Positions 1 to 7,650 of a stretch of DNA of 45,385 nucleotides are shown piece after piece; the first letter of the stretch is position 1, and every line of letters starts with the position of its first letter. The stretch covers positions 1 through 45,385 of the forward strand of contig JAFLED010000002.1 in assembly GCA_017302045.1 (NCBI GenBank), given 5' to 3'. Below the pieces are notes generated by a model. The model was not told the origin of the DNA. It was given only the letters and a program-made list of their open reading frames with translations, and ran no database searches. Made by a program: the position numbers and the translations under genes. The stretch is from Spirochaetota bacterium (lineage in GTDB: Bacteria > Spirochaetota > Leptospiria > Turneriellales > Turneriellaceae).

Positions 1-663
1 GTGCCTCAGATCGAGGCCGTGTATGTGCAGATTATCTTTCCAATGGGGGTAATCCGCCTCTTTACTGAAACGAATGGCAGCATCGGCGGGAAACCGCGTC
101 GTCACGATGACACGTGCACCCGATTGCAGCATGATGAGCGCCGACTGGTAGCCGATCTTGAGCCGGGCGCCGGTGATGAGCGCGGTCATGCCGGTCAGGT
201 CGGCGCGCGCAAAGCGTTTCTGGTAGTTAAACTCGCCGCACTCGGGGCACATCGCATCGTAGAAATGATGCAGTTTTACGTACTCCGCTTTGCAGACATA
301 ACAGTTGCGTGGCGAGGCGAGATCGGGTTTTTGTTCGCCGGGCTCGGGGGCCAGCAAAAGTTTTTGCGGCGCCTTGAACACCGCGCTTTGCCGCGCGGCG
401 CGGATACCCGTCTGCGCACGTGCTTTGCGCTCAGCAAGCGCGACGGCGAGGCGTTCTTGTTTACGTGCCTGGCGCCGGCGCTGCCTGATGGTACCGCGGT
501 CGGGACGCGAAAGTTCACCCGCGAGCTTCATGATTTCGACGCGCTGCGTCTCTTCGAGCCCCGCCCATGCTGCGGGGTCTGTCGCGAGTGTTTTTAAAAC
601 GTGTAGAGAGCGCTCGATTTCTTCGGCGCTGACGACCTGCAAGTTGCTGATTTTTTGATCCAT
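1..663 (-). CDS. SDR-family oxidoreductase with N-terminal zinc-ribbon-like segment (partial)
   Basis: Reading the minus strand from ATG at 663 gives 221 codons that run off the window edge with no stop, so the C-terminal catalytic half is missing. Residues about 1-100 are charged and helical, with an Arg/Lys-rich stretch. A CxxC pair (Cys-Tyr-Val-Cys) and a second CxxC (Cys-Pro-Glu-Cys) about 18 residues later resemble a zinc ribbon. They are followed by the first Rossmann beta strand with TGARLKIG and, further on, VIVTTRFP. The TGxxxGxG motif has Lys at the middle glycine. This fits a short-chain dehydrogenase/reductase; the substrate cannot be told. It is divergent from msrB. Confidence 0.75.
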   Translation of the reverse strand, partial: MDQKISNLQVVSAEEIERSLHVLKTLATDPAAWAGLEETQRVEIMKLAGELSRPDRGTIRQRRRQARKQERLAVALAERKARAQTGIRAARQSAVFKAPQKLLLAPEPGEQKPDLASPRNCYVCKAEYVKLHHFYDAMCPECGEFNYQKRFARADLTGMTALITGARLKIGYQSALIMLQSGARVIVTTRFPADAAIRFSKEADYPHWKDNLHIHGLDLRH

Positions 664-743
664 GGCCAGGCGCAAAACTGGAAAAATTGTTCCGATTGTT
701 ATATCTTTGACTCAGATTCGACTAACACCGTAAAGGATAACAC

Positions 744-1109
744 ATGAAGCTCAATCCACTCACCGTCGAAGAGGCGCGCGTCATTATTCACAAAGGTACC
801 GAATACCCCGGCACCGGCGAATACGAGCACAATAAAGCCGCCGGCATTTATGTCTGCCGGCAATGCGATGCGGAGCTCTACCGCAGCGAAGACAAGTTCG
901 AGTCAGGCTGCGGCTGGCCCAGCTTCGACGACGAAATCGCGGGAGCCGTGGAGCATGTGCCCGACGCGGATGGCCGCCGTACTGAAATTGTCTGCGCCCA
1001 GTGCGGCGGACACCTGGGCCATGTTTTTAAAGGAGAACGCTTTACGCCCAAGAACACACGCCATTGTGTGAATTCTATTTCGATGAAATTTATCCCGAGG
1101 AAATCGTGA
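744..1109 (+). CDS. msrB: Peptide methionine-R-sulfoxide reductase MsrB
   Basis: MsrB reduces the R epimer of methionine sulfoxide in proteins. The 121-residue product has the whole family pattern: zinc cysteines at 38/41 and 84/87 (CRQC, CAQC), GCGWPSF around residue 56-61, HLGHVF, and RHCVNS with the catalytic Cys at about 108. Cys56 lies at the position used as resolving cysteine in many homologues. There is no signal peptide, so it is probably cytoplasmic. An AAGGA-like ribosome site precedes the ATG. The stop codon overlaps the GTG start of the next gene, so the two are probably translationally coupled, and msrA follows after that gene. Confidence 0.95.
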   Translation: MKLNPLTVEEARVIIHKGTEYPGTGEYEHNKAAGIYVCRQCDAELYRSEDKFESGCGWPSFDDEIAGAVEHVPDADGRRTEIVCAQCGGHLGHVFKGERFTPKNTRHCVNSISMKFIPRKS

Positions 1110-1711
1110 AAAAACTTATATCCTTATGCATACCCGCTTTAACGCTGTTTGCAGGCAGCGATACTTTTGTGCAGAACCACCTAAGCCTGTTAAAGCAACA
1201 CGGGGGATGCACCTCTGCGGCGGCAGACAAACTCTGGTGCCGGTTTACGGGTTTTAATTCTGCGCAGAAATCGGCTCCTCCCAACCCAGGCGTATACCTC
1301 GGTGTCACAACCTTTGTGCAGACAAACGGTGGCTCGGCAGTGACGCTGGGTAAATTTACCCGTCTTTCAAGCCTGGCGGTACGTAAAAGCGGAGATGGCT
1401 TTGTCGCCCTTATCGCCACGGTCAATCCTCAGAACGACACCGGCAAGGCAGAGGTGGCGAGACTTGCGCCGCTCGTGCGCGGGCAAATCGAAGGCGCGGC
1501 AAAACCCGAGATTCAAGAAGTGGGCCTAAAAGGCTATATCGGTTCTTTGCCAGACCGTGCCAAGTACCCGCTGGTCGCGCATAAAAACGGCTTCACACTA
1601 AACGGCGGCTCGAAAGCAGATTTGCGTAAAGTCGGCGACACATGGGTTTCGATAGAAGTGCCGCAGAAAAATCCGACAGGCATCTGGGTTACTGTCTTCG
1701 CGGCAAAATAG
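1106..1711 (+). CDS. Secreted protein of unknown function, coupled to msrB
   Basis: I chose GTG at 1106 because it overlaps the msrB stop (GTGA), follows a GAGG ribosome site, and puts a normal signal peptide ([17 protein letters not shown]) at the N-terminus. A longer reading from 1064 would place unlikely residues before it. The product is 201 residues with two cysteines near the start of the mature part (about residues 34 and 44) and a beta-rich body. I recognise no family. Its position between msrB and msrA suggests an envelope role connected with oxidative damage, which is inference from context only. Confidence 0.75.
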   Translation: MKKLISLCIPALTLFAGSDTFVQNHLSLLKQHGGCTSAAADKLWCRFTGFNSAQKSAPPNPGVYLGVTTFVQTNGGSAVTLGKFTRLSSLAVRKSGDGFVALIATVNPQNDTGKAEVARLAPLVRGQIEGAAKPEIQEVGLKGYIGSLPDRAKYPLVAHKNGFTLNGGSKADLRKVGDTWVSIEVPQKNPTGIWVTVFAAK

Positions 1712-1721
1712 GGATACAACC

Positions 1722-2225
1722 ATGAAAAAAGCAGTACTTGCCGGCGGATGTTTCTGGGGCCTTGAAGAATTGATTCGCTCGCAGCCCGGCGTGGTCGACA
1801 CCGAATGCGGTTATTGTGGCGGCAAAGTGGATAATCCCACCTACCGTAACCACGAAGGGCATGCCGAGGCGCTCGAGATAACCTACGACGAAAGCAAGAC
1901 GAGTTTCAGAAATCTGCTGAACTTCTTCTTTCAGATTCACAACCCGACGACGATGAACCGGCAGGGCAACGACATCGGTACTTCATACCGTTCGACGATC
2001 TTCTATGCCAATGCGGATGAAAAACGCGAAGCAGAGGAGTTCATCCGACTCGTCGATGACTCGAAACGCTGGCCGAAGCCCGTGGTTACAACACTCGAAC
2101 CTTTGGGGCCCGAGCACGGTGTCGCCGGTAAATTTTTTCCCGCAGAAGACTACCACCAAGATTACCTGCAGAAAAACCCGAACGGTTATACCTGCCACCG
2201 TATTTATTTTTCGAGTTATATTTAA
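1722..2225 (+). CDS. msrA: Peptide methionine-S-sulfoxide reductase MsrA
   Basis: MsrA reduces the S epimer of methionine sulfoxide. The 167-residue protein starts [13 protein letters not shown] with the catalytic Cys at residue 10, has the GYCGG segment and the [11 protein letters not shown] block, and ends with a Cys at about 158 (YTCH) in the position of a resolving cysteine. The [21 protein letters not shown] region is typical. It sits 10 bases after the secreted gene, forming an msrB-unknown-msrA-cupin run. No signal peptide is visible, so it should be cytoplasmic. Confidence 0.95.
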   Translation: MKKAVLAGGCFWGLEELIRSQPGVVDTECGYCGGKVDNPTYRNHEGHAEALEITYDESKTSFRNLLNFFFQIHNPTTMNRQGNDIGTSYRSTIFYANADEKREAEEFIRLVDDSKRWPKPVVTTLEPLGPEHGVAGKFFPAEDYHQDYLQKNPNGYTCHRIYFSSYI

Positions 2226-2228
2226 CCT

Positions 2229-2702
2229 ATGGAAAAACCCATTGCCCTTCATGCCCACCAGGTCGAACCGCGCGCAAAAAAGTCTGTCTATCCCGCGCCC
2301 TTTGCGGCGATGATGGAGCTGCGCGAAAAGCGTGTGCTGGGCGATTTATTCGGCCTGACGAATTTCGGCGTAAATCTGACCACAATCAAACCCGGCGGTA
2401 TGTCAGCGCTCCGCCATGCGCATGCGACGCAAGACGAGTTTATTTACGTCGTCTCGGGTAACCCCATTCTAGTGACGAATGCGGGCGAGACACAGCTAGC
2501 CCCCGGCATGTGCGCAGGTTTTTTACACGCGAATGGCGATGCCCATCAATTAATCAATCGCAGCGAAACCGACGCCGTTTACCTCGAGATTGGCGACCGC
2601 AGTGCGGGCGATTCGACAACCTACCCCGATAACGATCTGGTAGCAATCTTTGAAGGTACCGGCAAGTGGCGTTTCACGCACAAAGACAGCGGGCCCTATT
2701 AA
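2229..2702 (+). CDS. Cupin-domain protein
   Basis: The 157-residue protein carries a single cupin barrel. The first motif reads HAHATQDEF (His-x-His-x4-Glu) and the second is GMCAGFLHANGDAHQLIN, which supplies the third His and the usual Asn. These should bind one metal ion. The reaction is unknown; single-domain cupins of this type include sugar isomerase-like and dioxygenase-like proteins. It begins 3 bases after msrA and its stop abuts the next ATG, so it is part of the same operon. Confidence 0.85.
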   Translation: MEKPIALHAHQVEPRAKKSVYPAPFAAMMELREKRVLGDLFGLTNFGVNLTTIKPGGMSALRHAHATQDEFIYVVSGNPILVTNAGETQLAPGMCAGFLHANGDAHQLINRSETDAVYLEIGDRSAGDSTTYPDNDLVAIFEGTGKWRFTHKDSGPY

Positions 2703-3149
2703 ATGCTAAAACAAAGAATATATTTTTCTCTTTTGGTGATTGTCACCTGTCTGGTGCTGCCTTTGCAGGGAGAAAAAAGTGCAGTAAAAGAAGCGGGAGA
2801 ACTAAAGCTAAAGCTGATTCAGTTTCAGGGCAAGAAATCCCATACATTGCAGATCAAGCTCGATTGGGGCGAGGGAAAATCACTCGGCGATAATACCTGG
2901 GTTGCGCGGGTGAAAGGCGAGGGTAACGATTCGCTGGGCGGTTTTAACTATGTGGCGACCCGAATCGCCAATCCCGAATGGACGGAGTATAACCTCTGGA
3001 TAAATTATTCCGATGGCAAATACAAAGACCGCTCGCTGCGCCTGAGTTGGGTAACCCATGGCCACGAACCACCCGATAATATCGAGGTAGCCGACGGTGT
3101 GTGGGTATTCCGAAGCAAAGCTGGTAAAGTTACTGGCAGCGCGAGGTAG
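2703..3149 (+). CDS. Small secreted protein of unknown function, probably frameshifted near its C-terminus
   Basis: The ATG follows the cupin stop directly (TAAATG). The 148-residue reading has a signal peptide (residues 1-22, LLVIVTCLVLPLQG) and a beta-rich body rich in Trp and Tyr. The annotated frame ends at TAG 3147-3149. A shift of -1 near 3126-3130 would carry on in a frame that reads like good protein (SYWQREVVTRVLEKNLKEAY...) to a TGA at 3206-3208, so the natural C-terminus may be about 20 residues longer. No family recognised. Confidence 0.65.
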   Translation: MLKQRIYFSLLVIVTCLVLPLQGEKSAVKEAGELKLKLIQFQGKKSHTLQIKLDWGEGKSLGDNTWVARVKGEGNDSLGGFNYVATRIANPEWTEYNLWINYSDGKYKDRSLRLSWVTHGHEPPDNIEVADGVWVFRSKAGKVTGSAR

Positions 3150-3320
3150 TTACCCGCGTTCTCGAAAAAAACCTGAAAGAAGCATACGAACCCGAACTGG
3201 AGGCCTGAGCACCGTTGCCGCGATAAGTCATTTTTCAGCGAATCACCAGATACAGCTACCAAAATCAAACGTCTTCACACCTCCCGGGCATTGCTTTGGA
3301 ACGATCTGCTGAGGGGTGAA

Positions 3321-3470
3321 ATGGGAATTCTTCCGCTCATTGGTGAGTCGCCTTTTTTCCGGAAGATACTGCGACCGGAAAAAACCCGCTTTCGCGGCAT
3401 TGGCTCATCTCAACCCTTCAATACTGTGGGCATATATACCGCTGCAATGGGTACTTATCATTATGGGTGA
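3321..3470 (+). CDS. Possible small ORF, 49 residues
   Basis: A GAGGGG ribosome-site match lies 5 bases upstream of ATG 3321, and the frame runs 49 codons to TGA. The product (starting MGILPLIGES) has no recognisable domain, signal peptide or membrane segment. It lies in a decayed region, so it may equally be a scrap of a former gene. Confidence 0.25.
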   Translation: MGILPLIGESPFFRKILRPEKTRFRGIGSSQPFNTVGIYTAAMGTYHYG

Positions 3471-3527
3471 GATTCTTTCTGAACTCTGAGACTGCATCGT
3501 TGTCGGCTACGCCGTATTAAGGGTTAA

Positions 3528-3728
3528 AACAAGAATCGAATCTTTAATGCGAATCTATATGTAAGATATGGGTGTTCACAAATCGCCTATCCCCAGGCAA
3601 AGTACGAGTTTAGTGTATGGGCCACACAGTTGGGGAAAATCACACAGGACGCAAAATCTTCATTCTCGAAAACATTCTGCAATATCGGCGCTCAAAACGC
3701 ATCAAAGCCGTTTTCAATTTCCGATTGA
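3528..3728 (+). pseudogene. Startless open frame, probable gene remnant
   Basis: From just after a TAA at 3525-3527 the frame stays open for 66 codons to TGA 3726-3728 and reads like a beta-rich protein C-terminus (NLYVRYG..., YEFSVWATQLGKI, ending KPFSISD). There is no ATG, GTG or TTG that would give a sensible start, and nothing continues upstream in frame. I read it as the tail of a lost gene; the family is not recognised. Confidence 0.3.
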
Positions 3729-4004
3729 GTTACAGCCTTCTCCCGGATGTCGATAGCATTGTCGGTTTAAACGACATGGCTCCACTGTCGGGGTTTGCGT
3801 TTTTTTGATCGGTATCACTAAACAGTAGCCGAAGCTATCCGACATTATTGAACATCTGCTCGAGAACCGCCGAACCGAATACGCACTTTCCTCGCAACAA
3901 TCTTACTCATCAGGTGCATGTTTGGTGCCTTTTTTGGCATCCGGAGAGATTGATCAGCGTACCTAAGGCATCACGATTTGGATCAAGAGGAAGAAACGCA
4001 TTAC

Positions 4005-4601
4005 ATGCAGGAATATGGACACTTGATGCTCTTTGGTTTTATCAGCGGAATTACACCTGGGCCCAACAATATTCTGCTCTTGAGCACTGGTGTCCGCTGG
4101 GGATTTCGCCGCAGCCTTCCCTTAACCGCGGGAATAACAATAGGATTACCTTCTGTCATGTTTTTTGCCGGGACAGGCCTGCAGCAGGTGTTCGCTATCT
4201 ATCCGATTATCTTCACAGCCATGAAGTTGATCTGCGGCCTATGGACCGTCTTTCTGGCATATGGCATGCTCCGCTCTGATAATGCAGAAATGCAATCTTT
4301 CCGATTGCAGAAACCCGTTAATTTTCTGGATGCCCTCTTGCTACAATGGGTGAATCCAAAAGTATGGGCGATTGCCATTAGTGCAATGACCCTGTTTATG
4401 GTGGGCGAAAAGAATTCAATAAGCCTGTTATTGAGGACAATTCTGCCTATTACTGCGGCCATTATCCCCGCCAACCTTGCCTGGTGTCTCTTCGGCGTCT
4501 CGCTTTCGAAAATTCTCCAATCCAAAAAGAGGTTGCGGATATTCAACTATACGATGGCGCTCGCACTGATCTTGTCGATAGTTCCGGTTTTTCGCACGTA
4601 A
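4005..4601 (+). CDS. LysE/RhtB-family amino acid exporter
   Basis: The protein has about six hydrophobic segments and the family signature GITPGPNN near residue 17-24, with a second conserved block around WVNPKVWAIAISA. LysE/RhtB proteins export amino acids or their derivatives across the inner membrane; the substrate cannot be predicted. ATG 4005 (MQEYGHLMLFG) follows AAGAGGAAG; an earlier TTG at 3978 is possible but less likely. The product is 198 residues, close to the usual size. The gene is visibly lower in G+C (about 43% in its first 60 bases) than most of the window and is flanked by decayed DNA, suggesting acquisition. Confidence 0.85.
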   Translation: MQEYGHLMLFGFISGITPGPNNILLLSTGVRWGFRRSLPLTAGITIGLPSVMFFAGTGLQQVFAIYPIIFTAMKLICGLWTVFLAYGMLRSDNAEMQSFRLQKPVNFLDALLLQWVNPKVWAIAISAMTLFMVGEKNSISLLLRTILPITAAIIPANLAWCLFGVSLSKILQSKKRLRIFNYTMALALILSIVPVFRT

Positions 4602-4656
4602 GCCAAAAACCAACTATCACGCGTATGGCCTCAAAGCGCGGCGCGTACGCGGATCC

Positions 4657-5046
4657 TCAACTATGGCAAACTGCCTCGATCCGGTTTCCAAAAGGATCCA
4701 ACAAAAAGGCGGCATAATATGAGGCATGGTATTGCGTCCGCAATCCCGGGGAGCCGTCACTCATACCACCATGCCGAATACCCGTCGAGTAAAAAGCATC
4801 AACTTGAGCGCGCGTTTCTGCTTTGAAGCACCAATGCCTGCGTGCATCCGTGTTGGTATTTTCTGAGAGGTAAATGCTCAGGTAAGAGTTATGGATATTT
4901 CCATTGTCGCAACGCTCACCATAGCCAATGGCCTCTGGCAAATGGTATACTTTTTTCGCGCGCAGTTCGGTCATTATAGCATCATAAAAAACCGCCGCCA
5001 CCTCCAGGTCGGAAACTGATATCGAAACATGATCCAATAAATTCAC
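4657..5046 (-). CDS. VOC (glyoxalase/bleomycin-resistance-fold) protein
   Basis: The product reads LLDHVSISVSDLEVAAVFYDA at the start and YYAAFLLDPFGNRIEAVCH at the end, which is the usual frame of single-domain vicinal-oxygen-chelate proteins. The starting His and terminal Glu are metal-ligand positions. I place the start at GTG 5046 because homology begins there. The frame is open up to an ATG at 5184, but those 46 residues do not look like this family. Substrate unknown. It converges with the LysE gene and lies in the low-G+C stretch. Confidence 0.7.
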   Translation of the reverse strand: MNLLDHVSISVSDLEVAAVFYDAIMTELRAKKVYHLPEAIGYGERCDNGNIHNSYLSIYLSENTNTDARRHWCFKAETRAQVDAFYSTGIRHGGMSDGSPGLRTQYHASYYAAFLLDPFGNRIEAVCHS

Positions 5047-5430
5047 AGCGAATGAATGTAAGCGAGCGAGACATATCTGCAACTCCTTAGGGCGCAACAT
5101 CGAACCCGCGTTTGTGCGCTGCGTTACGAGATAAGTTGGTCTTCGTCTGTCCAGCTGAACGGTCTGGTCTCCCATATTCTCCAAATGGGAGGTTCTACGC
5201 CGACACTCTGATTACGTATACTACTCCTTGCGATAGCGGTGAGTAGCCTTTCTGCATGCTTACTGTGTGCTTTTTTGACCAGTGGTGCAGAAATCCTATC
5301 ACAGAACGCAAATTCCGATACCACGAAAATGATGGCACTCAATACCAGTCTTGTGCGTATCTTTGCCAACAGCGGTCATGCCTCTGAACCGATCTTGGTA
5401 AATCGGCCGCCGTTTAAGGAAGCATATAAA
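5047..5430. other. Intergenic stretch with an orphan lipoprotein-leader-like frame
   Basis: This spacer between the VOC gene and the gene at 5431 has no complete gene. From 5212 the plus strand is open in the same frame as the downstream gene and begins RILLLAIAVSSLSAC, which looks like a lipoprotein signal peptide with lipobox. It lacks an ATG; GTG 5239 cuts into the leader. I see a probable remnant rather than a working start, because the gene at 5431 has its own ribosome site and signal peptide. Confidence 0.4.
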
Positions 5431-5913
5431 ATGAGATTATTATTACGAACCATTAGTCTTGTCGGGTTGTTGTGCTTTGCCGCGACCGTCACAGAAGCAA
5501 AGACTTTCCAGTTTAATCGGAGTAGCGCGACTGCTAAGGAGTGGTCACTTAGTGAGATGTACGCAAACGCGACTCGACAAAAGCTTTATGCAAAAGAGTT
5601 ACCTTATTTTGGAATGATGCAGTTGGCGCCGAACGGAAAAATAAATTTTTTCAGCGCGATTACGAATTGCAGTTCCGGTACCTGGCAGATGCGCGGCAAT
5701 ACCCTGTCGCTGACGTTAACGGCAAAAGAGAAATTCGACGGTTTGAATAAGGCGACGAAAGTCACTATTCAGTTCACAAGAAATTCAATCGGTGAAAAGG
5801 AAAGCCCCTTTCACAAGGGTAAAATGCTGCAAGTGCTCACTTTGGAGGGAAAGGTTAACAAAACCTCAGTCAAGTATGTGTTTACAGAATTCGAAGGAAA
5901 GGGCGGTTCCTGA
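5431..5913 (+). CDS. Secreted protein of unknown function
   Basis: ATG 5431 follows AAGGA at 5416-5420 and opens with a clean signal peptide (MRLLLRTISLVGLLCFAATVTEA). The 160-residue product has a mature beta-rich domain with segments such as FGMMQLAPNGKINFF, SGTWQMRGNTLSLTL and GKMLQVLTLEGKV, reminiscent of lipocalin-like small periplasmic domains (the pattern of strands ending in GxW and xLxLT). That resemblance is weak. Upstream in-frame DNA looks like another, startless leader. It lies in the lower-G+C stretch and is followed by an SDR gene on the same strand. Confidence 0.7.
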   Translation: MRLLLRTISLVGLLCFAATVTEAKTFQFNRSSATAKEWSLSEMYANATRQKLYAKELPYFGMMQLAPNGKINFFSAITNCSSGTWQMRGNTLSLTLTAKEKFDGLNKATKVTIQFTRNSIGEKESPFHKGKMLQVLTLEGKVNKTSVKYVFTEFEGKGGS

Positions 5914-5973
5914 GGTCAATGGCAATGCGAATATGCCATGGTTGCTGTGCAAAGCGCAGCGCCTGATAAGAAA

Positions 5974-6696
5974 ATGCTCCGGTCAGCCATAGTGATTGGC
6001 GCGACTTCTGGCATTGGGAGCGAACTCGCCGATATTCTAGTTTCCCAGGGCTACCGTGTGGGAATCACCGGGCGCCGGGTAAACCTGCTTCGTGACAAAG
6101 TGAACACCATGCCTGATCGATATGTTTCTCAGTATATGGATGTGTCTGACCCAAAAGATTGTGCCTGGGCTTTGGAGAGACTATGGAGTCGTTTTTCCCA
6201 CGTCGATGTGGTCATTTTCTGCGCAGGGACTGGCGATATTAATCTGGATTTGGATTTCTCCAAGGAGCAACAAACTATCCGTACAAACATTAGCGGGTTT
6301 ACGTTTGTGGCAGATTGGGTATTCCGCGCGTTTCAGAAACAAGGGATCGGACACCTTGTGGCAATTACCTCGGTCGCGGCTTTGCGCGGCAACCGGCAAG
6401 CGCCTGCATACAATGCTTCGAAGGCCTACCAGGCAAATTACATTGAAGGGCTTCAGCAAAAGGCAATGAATGAAAAGCTGAATATTCGCATAACCGATAT
6501 CAGGCCAGGCTTCGTAGATACGGCGATGGCAAAAGGTGAGGGAAAATTCTGGGTCATGCCAGTGAAAAAGGCGGCATTGCAGGTTTTTCAAGCAATAGAA
6601 AGCAAAAAACGTGTCGCATATGTTACGAGACGATGGTGGTTGATTGGCGTTCTGCTGAGAGCATTGCCCAAATCCATTTATCTGAGATTACCGTGA
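5974..6696 (+). CDS. SDR-family NAD(P)-dependent oxidoreductase
   Basis: The protein starts MLRSAIVIGATSGIG, giving the TGxxxGIG-type cofactor site in the form GATSGIG, then CAGTGD (NAG-like), an active-site Ser in ITSVAA, and YNASK with the catalytic Tyr and Lys. A basic, hydrophobic C-terminus (YVTRRWWLIGVLLRALP) is typical of a subgroup of classical SDRs and may touch the membrane. ATG 5974 is preferred on homology; ATG 5938 is possible. Length about 240 residues is normal. Substrate unknown. Confidence 0.85.
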   Translation: MLRSAIVIGATSGIGSELADILVSQGYRVGITGRRVNLLRDKVNTMPDRYVSQYMDVSDPKDCAWALERLWSRFSHVDVVIFCAGTGDINLDLDFSKEQQTIRTNISGFTFVADWVFRAFQKQGIGHLVAITSVAALRGNRQAPAYNASKAYQANYIEGLQQKAMNEKLNIRITDIRPGFVDTAMAKGEGKFWVMPVKKAALQVFQAIESKKRVAYVTRRWWLIGVLLRALPKSIYLRLP

Positions 6697-7013
6697 AAAA
6701 GAAAAACATGGTATAAACTATTTTAATGCGTTCATAGCTATGGCAGAAGACTGCTCGACGCAATCCGCGGAAACGCCTGAGCCTTTCCGCGGTGAAGAGA
6801 CCGCAGCAACTATTCAGTCTGATGCGAAGGGTAAAATTGCGCTATGGGCCATCGATTCGAAAGAATACCAGAAGCTGTCTCGATAAGTCGCTCAAACAAG
6901 TTAAGGCGATGAGCGCTTCCTGTGTCAACGCGCAAGCCCCCTAGGGCCCGAGCACTGCGTCGACGCTAAGTTTTTCACAGACAAAGACGGTACGCCGTAT
7001 TAGCTGAGGCTCA
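6697..7013. other. Intergenic stretch holding decayed genes
   Basis: Between the SDR gene and the response regulator there is no intact gene of normal size. It contains a 48-codon frame (6740-6886) and an msrA-like scrap ending at 7003; both are described in the pseudogene entry. Confidence 0.5.
6740..7003 (+). pseudogene. Decayed remnants, the last part resembling MsrA
   Basis: ATG 6740 opens 48 codons (MAEDCSTQSAETPEPF...) to TAA 6886. In the same frame, near 6940-7003, the sequence reads LGPEHCVDAKFFTDKDGTPY before TAG. This matches the [12 protein letters not shown] block of the MsrA encoded at 1722 at 10 of 16 positions, and the DNA is also similar (GGGCCCGAGCAC shared). The rest of MsrA is absent. 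I read this as a scrap of a second msrA, with an unidentified fragment before it. Confidence 0.4.
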
Positions 7014-7637
7014 TTACATTTTGCGCAAAATACCGGACTCTATTCCGAACAGAATAGCGCCCGATTTGCTGTTGACATTGATTTTGCGATAGATATTCTC
7101 GAGGTGCTTCTTGATTGTTGCGGGGGCACAATCCATCGCCCGGCTGATTTCGTTTGCCGTTAGCCCCAGGGTCAGATTGCGCAGAACTTCTGTCTCACGC
7201 GGTGTGAGTATATTCGCCCCCGGTTTCTTTTTTTGTAAACCCAGCAGAGTTTCGGCAATCGCCGGAGAGAGAATCACTCCCCCCTGTAAAATTGCACGGA
7301 CGAAATCGAGCATCTTAGCCGGCGGCGTTTCTTTGAGTAAATAACCGTGCGCACCCTGTGTCATGGCGTTGAGCATCAGTTCTGTGTCTTCGACAACCGT
7401 ATACATGAGTATCTTGATACCGGGAGATCTTTCCTGCAAAACCGGAATCAGATCGATGCCCGAACCGTCGGGTAAAAGCAGGTCCAGAATTGCGACATCC
7501 GCATTATCGAAGCCTGACCGCGCGGTGGTCAGGTTACCGAACACACGGCTGACCATAAAGTCACCCGCCTCGGAGAAAAAGCCGCACAACATCTCTGCGA
7601 TATCTGCCTTATCTTCGACGATAACTACACGATACAT
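7014..7637 (-). CDS. NarL/FixJ-family response regulator
   Basis: This 207-residue protein has a receiver domain (residues 1-120) with acidic Glu/Asp near the start (VEDKAD), phospho-acceptor Asp52 (AILDLLLPD) and Lys102 (YLLKE). A LuxR-type helix-turn-helix follows (about 143-205, LTPRETEVLRNLTLGLTANEIS...TIKKHLENIYRKI). A GGAG-containing ribosome site precedes the ATG. It starts 13 bases after the stop of the histidine kinase gene, so it is the cognate partner. The target promoters are not evident. Confidence 0.95.
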   Translation of the reverse strand: MYRVVIVEDKADIAEMLCGFFSEAGDFMVSRVFGNLTTARSGFDNADVAILDLLLPDGSGIDLIPVLQERSPGIKILMYTVVEDTELMLNAMTQGAHGYLLKETPPAKMLDFVRAILQGGVILSPAIAETLLGLQKKKPGANILTPRETEVLRNLTLGLTANEISRAMDCAPATIKKHLENIYRKINVNSKSGAILFGIESGILRKM

Positions 7638-7650
7638 ACTGCTCTCCGGA

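Larger units (their letters stand above)
3209..4004. other. Gene-poor stretch with decayed coding scraps
   Basis: No confident gene is visible over about 800 bases. Base composition is lower in G+C than the flanks. It holds a 49-codon reading frame with a good ribosome site (3321-3470) and a startless open frame at 3528-3728; both are listed separately. The rest contains frequent stops in all frames, and I see no tRNA, insertion sequence end or clear terminator. Confidence 0.5.

Noticed and set aside
1-597. Plus-strand open frame of 198 codons at the window start
   Set aside because: The opposite strand encodes a clear SDR protein with CxxC pairs and a Rossmann motif across the same bases; the plus-strand product has no recognisable sequence.
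5070-5130. Possible integron attC site near the VOC gene
   Set aside because: GCGTTACG and GCGCAAC looked like attC core sites, but the R-site consensus is not met and no second copy or integrase is present.
4657-5184. Longer form of the VOC protein from ATG 5184
   Set aside because: The extra 46 residues do not fit the family, whose homology starts at LLDHVSISVSDL; the open frame upstream is probably chance.
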